Part shown: positions 1 to 9,317 of the stretch, piece by piece | Layout: every line of letters begins with the position of its first letter | How positions within the stretch are numbered: position 1 is the first letter of the stretch | Source: Bugula neritina | Lineage: Eukaryota > Bryozoa > Gymnolaemata > Cheilostomatida > Bugulidae | DNA length: 46,618 bases | Assembly: GCA_964035545.1 (NCBI GenBank) | Contig: OZ037773.1 | Coordinates: 10,833,251-10,879,868 of the forward strand | Direction of reading: 5' to 3' | Position numbers and translations under genes: made by a program | Notes under the pieces: model-generated | The model's database searches: none | Told to the model about the DNA's origin: nothing | What the model saw: the letters and a program-made list of their open reading frames with translations, nothing else

Positions 1-42
1 ATTATATAACTACTATACTCTATTTATATTCTACATTCGCAG

Positions 43-3000
43 AGGCATCGGCAGCCACGGAACCAGCTTGGCACGGAGCTGGCAAGGAAGTCGGAATCAG
101 AATCTGGAGGGTTGAGGTGAGCGTTTCTACTATTACATAAAACGGAGTTCAGTATTAAAAATCAAAATTTTCCTTTTGCAATGAGTTCCTCTGTTTTGTG
201 AATAATTTTGATTTTTCAGCAATTTAAGATCGTAGACTGGCCAGTGGAGGAGTATGGGAACTTTTATAGTGGCGACTCTTACATCATACTGAGAGTAAGT
301 TAATTATTATATCATACTGAGAGTAAGTTAATTATTATATTATACTAAGAGTAAGTTAATTATTATATTATACTGAAAGTAAGTTAGTTATTATATTATA
401 CTGAGAGTAAGTTAATTATTATATCATACTGAGAGTAAGTTAGTTATTATATTATACTGAGAGTAAGTTAGTTATTATATTATACTAAGAGTAAGTTAAT
501 TATTATGTTATACTGAGAGTAAGTTAGTTATTATATTATACTGAGAGTAAGTTAATTATTATATTATACTGAAAGTAAGTTAGTTATTATATTATACTGA
601 GAGTAAGTTAATTATTATATTATACTGAGAGTAAGTTAATTATATCAGACTGAGGGTAAGTTAATTATTATATCATACTAAGAGTAAGTTAATTATTATA
701 TTATACTAAGAGTAAGTTAGTTATTATATTATACTGAAAGTAAGTTAGTTATATCAGTCTAAGGGTAAGTTAATTATTATATCATACTGAGAGTAAGTTA
801 ATTATTATATTATACTGAGAGTAAGTTAGTTATTATATTATACTGAGAGTAAGTTAGTTATTATATTATACTGAGAGTAAGTTAATTATTATATCATACT
901 GAGAGTAAGTTAGTTATTATATTATACTGAGAGTAAGTTAGTTATTATATACTGAGTTGTTTTCTCATTCTTATAGACTTACAAACCAAAGCCCAACAGT
1001 GAGCTGTTAGCATGGGATCTACACTTCTGGATTGGCAAGTTTAGCTCACAAGTAGGTTACATATATCATATCATGCGTACATATCATATCATATCATGTG
1101 TACATATCATATCATATTATATATCATATCGTGTGTACATATCATATATCATGTGTACATATCATATCATGTGTACATATCATATCATGTGTACATATCA
1201 TATCATGTGTACATATCATATCATGTGTACATATCATATCATATCATGTATACATATCATATCATATCATGTGTACATATCATATCATGTATACATATCG
1301 TATCACGTCTGCTAACAGGATGAGTACGGTACAGCAGCCTACAAGACAGTAGAACTGGATACTTACCTGGATGATGGACCAGTCCAGCACAGGGAGGTGA
1401 TGAACCATGAGTCTGAGGCCTTCAAATCCTACTTTGAGAAGATTGTGTGAGTTTTTAAATACTTTGATAGTATTGTGTGAGTTTCTATCTGTATACTATA
1501 TATTATACTATACATGTATACTATACATATAGCCACGTGTTGCAGGTACATGGAAGGAGGTGTGGCCACTGGGTTCCGCCACGTGGAAAGAGGGAAATAC
1601 GAGCCGAGATTCTTCACCGTCAAGAAGGTTGGCCGCCGCACGGAGGTCAAGCAGATCCCCATGAGATATAAGAATGTGAACTCAGGAGATGTGTTTATCA
1701 TGGATTTGGGGCTGACCATCTACCAGTTCAACGGCCGCAATAGCTCCAAGGTGATCTATATCTCACTGTACCTCACTGTATCTCACTGTATCTCACTGTA
1801 TCTCACTGTATCTCACTGTACCTCACTGTACCTCACTGTACCTCACTGTATCTCACTGTACCTCACTGTACCTCACTGTACCTCACTGTATCTCACTGTA
1901 TCTCACTGTATCTCACTGTATCTCACTGTATCTCACTGTATCTCACTGTATCTCACTGTACCTCACTGTATCTCACTGTATCTCACTGTATCTCACTGTA
2001 CCTCACTGTACCTCACTGTACCTCACTGTACCTCACTGTATCTCACTGTATCTCACTGTACCTCACTGTACCTCACTGTACCTCACTGTACCTCACTGTA
2101 TCTCACTGTATCTCACTGTATCTCACTGTATCTCACTGTATCTCACTGTATCTCACTGTATCTCACTGTATCTCACTGTATCTCACTGTATCTCACTGTA
2201 TCTCACTGTATCTCACTGTATCTCACTGTATCTCACTGTATCTCACTAATGGGGCTAACAGACTACAGTCCAAACTCGACTGTGAAGGTGTTTTTGGAGC
2301 TGCTTGGCGCATACCTTCAACGTCACTTCCTACTTTTTGCTGGTCACACTACAGTTTAATACAAGCGCTGAAAGCTAACTGTCTCTAGCCTCGCAGTAAA
2401 CTTTTAACCAATAGGAATCTTGTAGCTTAGTTTCTGCTGTATCCACAGCAACCAAAAATCAAATTTAGCGCAATTTATTGAGATTTACTAGCATAATTCA
2501 ATAAGATTTACTATTTATTTTTATAGTAATTTATTAGTTTCACTTATTCAAAATTACTAGCTTCATTTAATGAAATATACTAGCTTTATTCAATCGCATT
2601 CACTAGCATTAAGAAATAAATATGCTTATAAAATTCAGCCAAAGTAGAATAACCAAATATGCTGATAAAATTCAGCCATATTTATCTGCTAAATAGTTAT
2701 TTTCATAATTAATTTTTATTAAAATTTTCATACATAACTTCATCATAATAATGTTTAGTAAAATAATATAATTTTCTAAGAACCAAATCAAATAATAATG
2801 CTCACTAGTAGCATGCGGAATAAGTAAAAGGACTTATTAATCAATCAGGGCTTACCTGGCCAGTCAGTGATTGGCTGATTGCTGAATGCTGAACTAATCG
2901 CGAAAAATTGCCAGTTGCGATCAGAAATCAGACAGTTGTGACGTCACAGAGTTCAACGCTTAACCTCGACTGTAGTCTGTCAGCCCCATTATACAACACA

Positions 3001-4461
3001 TAGTTGTACAATATATAGTTATACAATACATAGTTATACAATACATAGTTATACAATATATAGTTATACAATACATAGTTATACAATACATAGTTATACA
3101 ATACATAGTTATACAATACATAGTTATACAATACATAGTTATACAATACATAGTTATACAACATATAGTTATACAATATATAGTTATACAATACATAGTT
3201 ATACAATATATAGTTATACAATATATAGTTATACAATACTTAGTTGTACAATACATAGTTGTACAACATATAGTTATACAATACATAATTATACAATACA
3301 TAGTATGCAAGGTATCTACAGGTGTTTCTATTACTAGGATGAAAGATACATGGCAGGAGCTTACTGTCAGACATTGGAGGGTGAGAGGGGCGGAGCTATG
3401 ACTCAAGTTCTAGAAGAGGACACGACTCCGAAAACAGTAAGTATTGTCTTGTGTGTAGTATATATTGTATAGTGAGTATTGTATTGTGTATAGTGTATAT
3501 TGTATCATGTGTAGTATATATTGTATAGTGTGTATTGTATAGTGTGTAGTGTGTATTGTATTGTGTGTAGTGTGTATTGTATTGTGTGTAGTGAGTATTG
3601 TATTGTGTGTAGTGAGTATTGTATTATGTGTAGTGTGTATTGTGTATTGTATTGTGTGTAGTGTGTATTGTATTGTGTGTAGTGAGTATTGTATTGTGTG
3701 TAGTGAGTATTGCATTGTGTGTAGTGAGTATTGTATTATGTGCTGCTAGAGTAGTTTGTGTTCTCTCTTTAGCATGAGTTCTTTGAGAAGCTGCAGATTG
3801 AAGAAGGGGACTTTGATGAAGATGAAATAGATGGAAGTGGTGAAGGAAAAAAGGCTTTGTATCGGTGAGGTTTGGGATGTGCTTTCTTATATAATATACA
3901 CTGATATGTTGATATATTACTATATACTAATATGTTGATATATTACTATATACTGATATGTTGATATATTACTATATACTGATATGTTGATATATTACTA
4001 TAATATACTGATATGTTGATATATTACTATATACTGATATGTTGATATATTACTACTATATACTGATATGTTGATATATGACTATATACTGATATGTTGA
4101 TATATTACTATATACTGATATGTTGATATATTACTATGCACTGATATGTTGATATATTACCATAGAATATCTGATGCAACGGGAAGAATGAACTTTGAAC
4201 TGGTGAAGGAAGGAGAAGTCTCAAAGGATATGTTAGATTCTAATGTAAGTAGACTAGCTGTTGTAGTGAACATGCGTTTGATATAATGCACAGCATCCGT
4301 ATATATATAACATGCATCTGCTCTTTCTTTCCAAGGATGCTTTCCTCCTTGATACTGGAAGTGATGTCATCGTGTGGATAGGGAAGAATGCATCTAAAGC
4401 AGAGAAAAAGGGCGGACTAATGTATGCTCACGTGAGTGTGAAGAACTTAGTCTATGTGGAG

Positions 4462-4519
<58 letters not shown>

Positions 4520-4734
4520 GAGTATGTATATAGTGAGAATATGTATATAGTGAGAGTATGTATATAGTGAGAGTATGTATATAGAGAGAGTGTGTATAGG
4601 GAGAGAGTATGTATATAGTGAATCAAATTCTCTGCTTTTAGACATTTGGACTTCAGGCCAGTAACCCTCTCGCGTCATTTACAGTCATGTCTGAAGGTCA
4701 AACATCAGAAACCTTTGATAGATGTTTCGCTTAG
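43..4734 (+). CDS. Three-domain gelsolin-like (severin/CapG-type) actin-binding protein, 5'-partial, 10 exons
   Basis: Exons: 43-116, 220-294, 977-1051, 1319-1446, 1546-1750, 3338-3436, 3773-3864, 4166-4244, 4336-4431, 4642-4734 (TAG 4732-4734). All junctions are AG/GT and phases match, giving about 337 residues from the first visible codon. Recognition is by motif: WRVE then [13 protein letters not shown] (domain G1, roughly 14-115), [11 protein letters not shown] and [17 protein letters not shown] and [11 protein letters not shown] (G2, about 118-218), an acidic linker [14 protein letters not shown], then [27 protein letters not shown] and a short tail (G3, about 245-337). Gelsolin-family proteins bind, sever or cap actin filaments, usually under Ca2+ control; three-repeat members such as severin and CapG are of about this length. 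Only a few N-terminal residues should be missing upstream. The final exon ends early (FDRCFA) compared with the usual G3 end, so the tail is short. No stop or frameshift is seen, so the gene looks intact. The exon 1 acceptor could be at 42 or 44. Confidence 0.93.
283..955 (+). repeat. Intron 2 minisatellite, ~28-bp unit, copying the exon 2 end and 5' splice site
   Basis: About two dozen copies of a roughly 28-bp unit whose core is ATACTGAGAGTAAGTTA. The first copy is the genuine end of exon 2 plus its GTAAGT donor (exon ends at 294). Every later copy therefore repeats the exon-end bases and a near-perfect donor. Small variants occur (GAAAG, AAGAG, TCAGACTGAGGG). Reading on past the true donor meets TAA at once. 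Confidence 0.95.
1066..1305 (+). repeat. Intron 3 minisatellite, ~18-bp unit
   Basis: Repeats of GTGTACATATCATATCAT with 5-bp ATCAT slippage variants fill almost the whole intron between exons 3 and 4. The open frames across it are repeat artefacts. Confidence 0.9.
1761..2246 (+). repeat. Intron 5 10-bp satellite, 48 whole units
   Basis: Forty-eight perfect-register 10-bp units (TCTCACTGTA or CCTCACTGTA) plus a partial unit. They differ only at the first base. The T/C order shows a higher-order 60-bp block (TTCCCC) repeated at 1981-2040 and 2041-2100. There are no indels, so the array is young or homogenised. The array is stop-free in the reading frame of the preceding exon. Confidence 0.95.
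2249..2989. mobile_element. Non-autonomous TIR DNA transposon (~741 bp) in intron 5, TA target duplication
   Basis: The ends are inverted repeats: ATGGGGCTAACAGACTACAG at the left matches the reverse complement of the right end (ATGGGGCTGACAGACTACAG), with TA on both outer sides (2247-2248, 2990-2991). The interior has no convincing ORF. TA duplication with short TIRs fits Tc1/mariner-like mobilisation, but the superfamily is not proved. It sits between two unrelated satellite arrays. Confidence 0.75.
2992..3305 (+). repeat. Intron 5 second minisatellite, 15-bp unit
   Basis: About twenty copies of TATACAATACATAGT with C/T and A/G variants, starting directly at the right end of the TIR element and ending about 33 bp before exon 6. 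Confidence 0.93.
3450..3745 (+). repeat. Intron 6 minisatellite, ~20-bp unit
   Basis: Repeats built on GTATTGTATTGTGTGTAGTG with length variants. Many copies contain GTGAGTATTG, close to the true donor GTAAGTATTG at 3437, so this array may also have grown from the intron's 5' end. Confidence 0.85.
3893..4160 (+). repeat. Intron 7 minisatellite, ~26-bp unit
   Basis: About ten units containing GATATGTTGATATATTAC and ACTATATACT, filling the intron between exons 7 and 8 nearly to its acceptor. Confidence 0.92.
4464..4620 (+). repeat. Intron 9 (TA)n followed by 17-bp repeats
   Basis: About 52 bp of pure TA dinucleotides, then several copies of TATGTATATAGTGAGAG. The array ends about 20 bp before the acceptor of the last gelsolin exon. 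Confidence 0.9.
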
Positions 4735-4923
4735 ACTCACACCGTATAAAGTGGCAACACGAGCCTCATACCATCTCATCTACAGTTTTTACTTCTTAGT
4801 TTGTGCAGTTCATAAATTTTTTTGGCTTTTTTCTCTCCATATCAATCAATGTCTTTGTGTGTTTAAATGTTGTTGTAGATTTATTTTAAACAAATCTTAT
4901 TGCTAATTGTGAGTTAAAATATG

Positions 4924-4929
4924 AATAAA
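4924..4929 (+). terminator. Polyadenylation signal AATAAA of the gelsolin-like gene
   Basis: The first canonical AATAAA after the TAG at 4732-4734 gives a 3' UTR of about 200 bp, rich in T. Confidence 0.7.
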
Positions 4930-5012
4930 CTTTATGATTCAGAGCTAAAATATTTCATGCTGTCAGATTACCTTGCAAGAGTGACCAGCTGTGTCAGTTG
5001 TTATACTTGTTA

Positions 5013-5025
5013 GTTGCTAAGCAAC
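5013..5025. promoter_or_regulatory. Palindromic RFX-type X-box candidate
   Basis: GTTGCTAAGCAAC is a perfect palindrome around A5019 and fits the RFX half-site pair (GTTGC...GCAAC). It lies about 135 bp upstream of an ATG that is followed directly by a GTAAGC donor (5160-5170), which suits a promoter. This is a motif match only; RFX proteins often control ciliary genes in animals. Confidence 0.4.
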
Positions 5026-5159
5026 AAGCTATCAGGAAATGACTGTTTAGTAACAAGCTTTTGCAGCTAACTCAGTCTGTCATAGTAGTAGCAACTTCAG
5101 CAACTAAATGTAAAATAGCCGAGTTGAATCTTGTCGGTTCCTTAACACCAGCTGAGATC

Positions 5160-7761
5160 ATGGAGGTAAGCATTACACCTTGGCCTAATATTTTCCACCA
5201 GGTTAACTGCTGCAATCTTTATAATCATTCATAATGGTAAATGTTCAGGACTAACTGCAGTATCTCAGCAGTCTTGCCATCAATCTTCTTTATGGCAAGT
5301 CTTAAATATGCTTCTAAGAAATAAATTCTTTTTAATCCTAATATAACTGCTTACAATAGAAGTAGAACAGTTGCTACTATACATCACTAAATTGAGTTAA
5401 AAGTTACTAGCTAATCAATAAGCTGGCAATGATCTTACAGATTAACAGCTAGTATTTGTAAATTCTGCTAGAAGTTAAGCTCTTGAATCCTGTGAAGTAG
5501 AACTTAAACCCACTAACACTACTAACTATTCTTTAACTTAAGAATCGATAATGCAGTTCCTTCTTTATTAAGGGTTGTCTTTCTGGCTTGGTAAGCTAAG
5601 ATCAGTGACACCAAACTTTGTGCTGCAATAAACCTTTTTATTGCAGCACGTGTGGTGGTGCATGACGTTGAGAGCACGTGACCTGTTTCGTTCGACTAAA
5701 AGCAGACGACGCTGCAAGGACACTCATAATCAGAAGGACTGGCAGCGCTCAAAGTAGTGGTAATCACTGGTTTATTATATTTGGCAATTGTTTCATAAGG
5801 TGACTTGAGTTTTAAGCAAAAAGATGGGTTTTAGTTTGCTTTAAAATTGTCTTAAATTACACAAGACCAAGTGTCACTGTCAGGTGAGAGTTGAATTATA
5901 TAGTTCATTAGTTGATCATTACTAAGTGACTATCAGTATCATATTCATATTGATGTTGATGTCCATATTCATATTCATATTGACTATCACAGTATCACCA
6001 TCAGTTACAATATCATACTAACTATCAATATCACACTCAATCTCATACTCATACTAAGACTATAAGTCATAGTCTTAGTCATACTGATTCTGGCTATCAG
6101 ATATCAGTATAACTATAAGTATGATATTGAGTATCAGTATCAGTATGACTATGAGTATTATTTTTACTTTTATTACTATTACTATTAGTATAAGTAATAC
6201 TATAAGTATGAGTATGACTCTGAGTTTGACTATCATCATCAGCATTAGTTTTAGCAAATGTAATATTACTGTTATGTATTACAGTTTTAACTGATGCATT
6301 ATAATTATTTAATTTTAACTATTTAATGTTATAGTTATTATGATTTGATGACAATACTAATTGCTATTTACTATTTGCTTTTACTTTTAGTATTTTACTA
6401 TTTACATCTATTTCTAATTTAAGTTGTTGTCAAACATTAGCTGCTAAATAATTATATGGAAAATAATTATACACATTAAAATTATTAATATTATTCGAAG
6501 TGCATAATTTAAAACAAGTTAATGATATAAATATAACTATATTATAAAATACAATTAATATAACCAAGTTATAGTATAATGCTATAAGCTATAATAGAAA
6601 CTATTGTTATAGCGTATAGTCATAATTTTAAATAATAATAGTTTTAAATTATAGACTTCAAATTGCTTAGATGTTTGACTTATAACTCATAATATTTATT
6701 ATATTTTATATCCAAACTAAGTTATTAGTTAGCACAAATGTATTCTATTCTCACCTATCTCTGCTTTGTCCTGTTCCGATATACCCGCAAAAAACTATAT
6801 AGTAGTCCCTGTCCCTGTGAGAAAGCCCCTGATGGAAGAGGTTTTTGTTAACTCAGGCTAAGAACGTATTAGCTCAAATTTATTACCTGTTTTATAATTT
6901 ATAAATTGATGTTTTTAATGATGTATTCTGGTATTAAATATTACTATAGTATAAATATTAAACAGCAAATACTATAACTTGTTGCTTATAGTAACAATTG
7001 CTATCATATTATTATTATATAAACTTTCTCCTATATACTGGTAAGCTTTCTAAGAATAACTATCTGGAGCAAATTTGTAGGTTTTATTTTGCACTGCGAT
7101 TGCCAATTGATAATGCATTGATGTATTGCTATATCCTGAACTACTGCAGAGAACTTATTACTTGAGCAACTTCTGATTTAGACTATGAATAAAGATGGTT
7201 CTCTCTTGTATTATAGCCATTAAATATGTTCATACTTGTTTAGAGTAACATCACTTCGTATTGTAGTAACATCTATAACATATGATTTGTAATATGATGC
7301 ATTATTTTTCCTTAAACTTGTGATGTCCCTTGATTCAAATATATTTTTATCTACCTAAATGTAGCTTTTAATATATTAAAAAATCAAATAATATTGTAAC
7401 TAAAAATTTAAAAGTTTATGAAGCAGTTTATAATTAAATAAGAAATTATAACTATTATTTGCTACAAATTATTATTTTAACAAATCATAAATGGTGGTTA
7501 ATACTTGTATTTATTAACAAAAAATTAGTAATACAAAAGTATTTTATAATAAGCAGTTTTAGAAAGTCAGTTTTACTTTAAAGCAGTCAGTTGTAGTGTG
7601 CCTTGGTTCATTTATTTATTTTTGTTGTTGTTTTACAGGCTTTCATTGAAATAACTGTTTATGGAATTCAAAATTTTAAGATTTTTCAGCATTTCACTCT
7701 GTTATCTGCAAATATCTCCATAAATAGCAACAAGTTATCTTGTTTGATGTACTCTACATAG
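5160..7761 (+). CDS. Weak candidate two-exon small gene (5160-5165 joined to 7639-7761)
   Basis: ATGGAG at 5160-5165 is followed at once by the donor GTAAGC. A T-rich tract ending in ACAG at 7638 opens a 40-codon phase-matched frame (AFIEITVYGIQNF...CLMYST) to a TAG at 7759-7761, with AATAAA-like sequence about 70 bp later. The product would be 42 residues. I recognise no family. The support is only splice-site quality plus a short open frame in AT-rich DNA, so a chance match is quite possible. The 2.5-kb gap between exons holds no other exon I can support. Confidence 0.15.
5620..5649. other. Perfect 13-bp-stem hairpin
   Basis: GTGCTGCAATAAA (5620-5632) and TTTATTGCAGCAC (5637-5649) are exact inverted copies around a 4-nt loop. 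A CACGTG-containing sequence follows shortly after (CACGTG 5675-5680, extended to CACGTGACCTG). Confidence 0.6.
5675..5685 (+). promoter_or_regulatory. E-box CACGTGACCTG, copy 1
   Basis: A palindromic CACGTG followed by ACCTG. The same 11-mer recurs at 8066-8076 in an otherwise unrelated, relatively GC-rich patch. Confidence 0.35.
5920..6260. repeat. Low-complexity TATCAGTAT/TCATATTCATAT tract
   Basis: A degenerate tract of short words (ATCATATTCATATTGA, AGTATCAGTATGACTATGAG and similar) with no clean period. The minus-strand frame here is only isoleucine/leucine-rich repeat noise. Confidence 0.7.
6261..7630. other. AT-rich non-coding stretch
   Basis: I see no supportable gene, RNA or clear repeat here. 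The base composition is strongly A/T with scattered stops in all frames. Confidence 0.6.
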
Positions 7762-8019
7762 TTTGACTGTTTGAAGCAAAGCTGCAAGTAATTGCAGTGT
7801 AGCTGTGCTGCATTTCAACGCTTTCTTTTAATAAATTCCTGTGTTACAGCTTTGATTTGTTATAGCAATGATATAATTTGTTTCAAATGTAAATAATTGA
7901 TTTATAATTACGTAGTACCTTTAAAATGTAAAGTGTAAAATAAAGCGGAATTCCAATCTTTGCATTCATATAATTTTAACGATCTATTCATAGTAATACA
8001 ACAGTACTATATACACTGC

Positions 8020-8300
8020 TGTCTGCAGCTCCCTAGCCGGCAAGTTCTCTGTATGACGCACCAATCACGTGACCTGCTCTGGACGACTTGACGCAGTAGC
8101 TGCGGACACTGCCTTTCCATGAAGGTGAATGAATGCGTACGGGTGCCCGTACGGATTACATCGAAGAAAAAACCACACCTTCCTATATGCAACCCATACA
8201 AAGTTATCTTCTCTTTGAAATTGTAACCGCTGAACTGGCAACTGTTCCAATTTTCAGCAAGAGAGGTGTCAACTTGTGCTAAATTTAACTTTCAAACTCA
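8020..8300. promoter_or_regulatory. GC-richer regulatory-looking patch with CCAAT and E-box
   Basis: This patch is higher in G+C and CpG than its surroundings. CCAAT (8061-8065) runs straight into CACGTGACCTG (8066-8076), and GTACGGGTGCCCGTAC at about 8138 is a near-perfect palindrome. A short ATG frame follows (8304, MPGKVLIERDRVLRERV, stop after 22 codons) with possible donors at 8311 and 8355. It may be a promoter plus first exon of the unit to its right, but no exon chain can be completed. Confidence 0.35.
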
Positions 8301-8580
8301 TACATGCCAGGTAAAGTTTTAATTGAACGTGATCGTGTCTTAAGAGAAAGAGTTGTGAGTATCCCTGAGTAATTCTCGGACTTTCACTTTATGGCGGTCA
8401 TATCAAGTTCTCTTAAGTATGATGAAAAATGGAATATTCAGTTTAAGCTGCTGTAACTAAAACAAGTTATGTTTCTGATTCAAAGAAATTTCTTTCCTGG
8501 TTCTGTAGACTATATTGATTTTGTCATGATAAAAATTTTCAATACTCTAGATTTTACAGTCTATAATTTGTCTCATACAG

Positions 8581-8616
<36 letters not shown>

Positions 8617-8631
8617 CGCACGCACACACAC
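8581..8631. repeat. (CATA)n/(CA)n microsatellite
   Basis: Three CATA units lead into a CA run with two CGCA interruptions. It is absent from the inverted mate, so it expanded after the duplication. Confidence 0.9.
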
Positions 8632-8747
8632 TTCAAATGTAAATTTCCAATACTCTAGATTTTAGAGCCTATGCCTATATGAGTTGTCTCATACATGTCT
8701 GTCATTTATTCAAAAATTTTAATTTGTCAAATGTCTTTGTTTTTTAG

Positions 8748-8865
8748 AATGTTTTCGAGCAGCTCAGATATTCACACATTAGAGAACAAATGGTTTTCAC
8801 CAGGAAGATAGGACCTAGCCAACTGTGGTCAGTTCTGAGAGTCCCATCTTGATTATAATTAGGTA
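8748..8865 (+). other. Exon-like block A (plus-arm copy)
   Basis: A T-rich tract and TTTTTTAG lead into a block conserved in all seven copies of the family: this one, and minus-strand copies at about 19557-19671, 24331-24444, 28351-28463, 33370-33483, 35738-35850 and 39605-39717. One frame is shared by all copies for about 30 codons, from N(V/H)xxQLRYSHIRE through FTRKIG to QLWSV. It then meets a stop, so a donor inside the block (for example CTGTG/GTCAGT) or a non-coding role must be assumed. I recognise no family. Confidence 0.4.
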
Positions 8866-9183
8866 TTTATTATTTATGATAACTTACTGTGTTTTCAATT
8901 TTACAGGATTATAAGGAAAGAATTATCTTGTACTTCTTGTATTTTTCTTGATAACTGATGTCCATAATTCACGTATATCTATTTCTGTTTGAAGTAGTGA
9001 AAAAGTTATGTATTTTTCATTATTTTAGTCTTGTTAACTCTAAGTCTTGTGGAATTTGTTCAAGTTAAACACTTGTAGTTATTAGACTAATATCCCAGCT
9101 CTGCAAACATTTACTATTAGCAAATTAAAATGAAATGTTTTATATATTAAGATAGTCTAGATTATTTCTTGTCTGTTTTATAG

Positions 9184-9317
9184 TTGTGTTCAACCACATG
9201 CAGATGGAAGTCACCTTGATATCAAGACCAGTTTTATATCTGTGAAAGGCTCACAAGCCACATGTAGAAGTTGTCTTCTCTCCATGTTTGATTCATCTAA
9301 ACTTTCATCTGTTCAGG
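9184..9317 (+). other. Exon-like block B (plus-arm copy)
   Basis: It begins after TTTTATAG and ends before GTTTGTG. In this copy one frame is open end to end (CVQPHADGSHLDIKTSF...KLSSVQ, 44 codons). The minus-strand copies (about 19090-19220, 23870-23995, 32930-33050, 35290-35410) carry TGA or TAA early in the same frame, so the family as a whole is not coding here. Confidence 0.3.

Noticed and set aside
1073-1352. CRISPR-like array impression of the regularly spaced repeats in introns
   Set aside because: There are no unique spacers between repeats; these are head-to-tail minisatellites in a eukaryotic gene.
1514-2359. 281-codon continuous frame
   Set aside because: It is gelsolin exon 5 plus intron 5 satellite; exon 6 joins in phase at 3338, so the frame is not a gene of its own (kept only as an intron-retention note).
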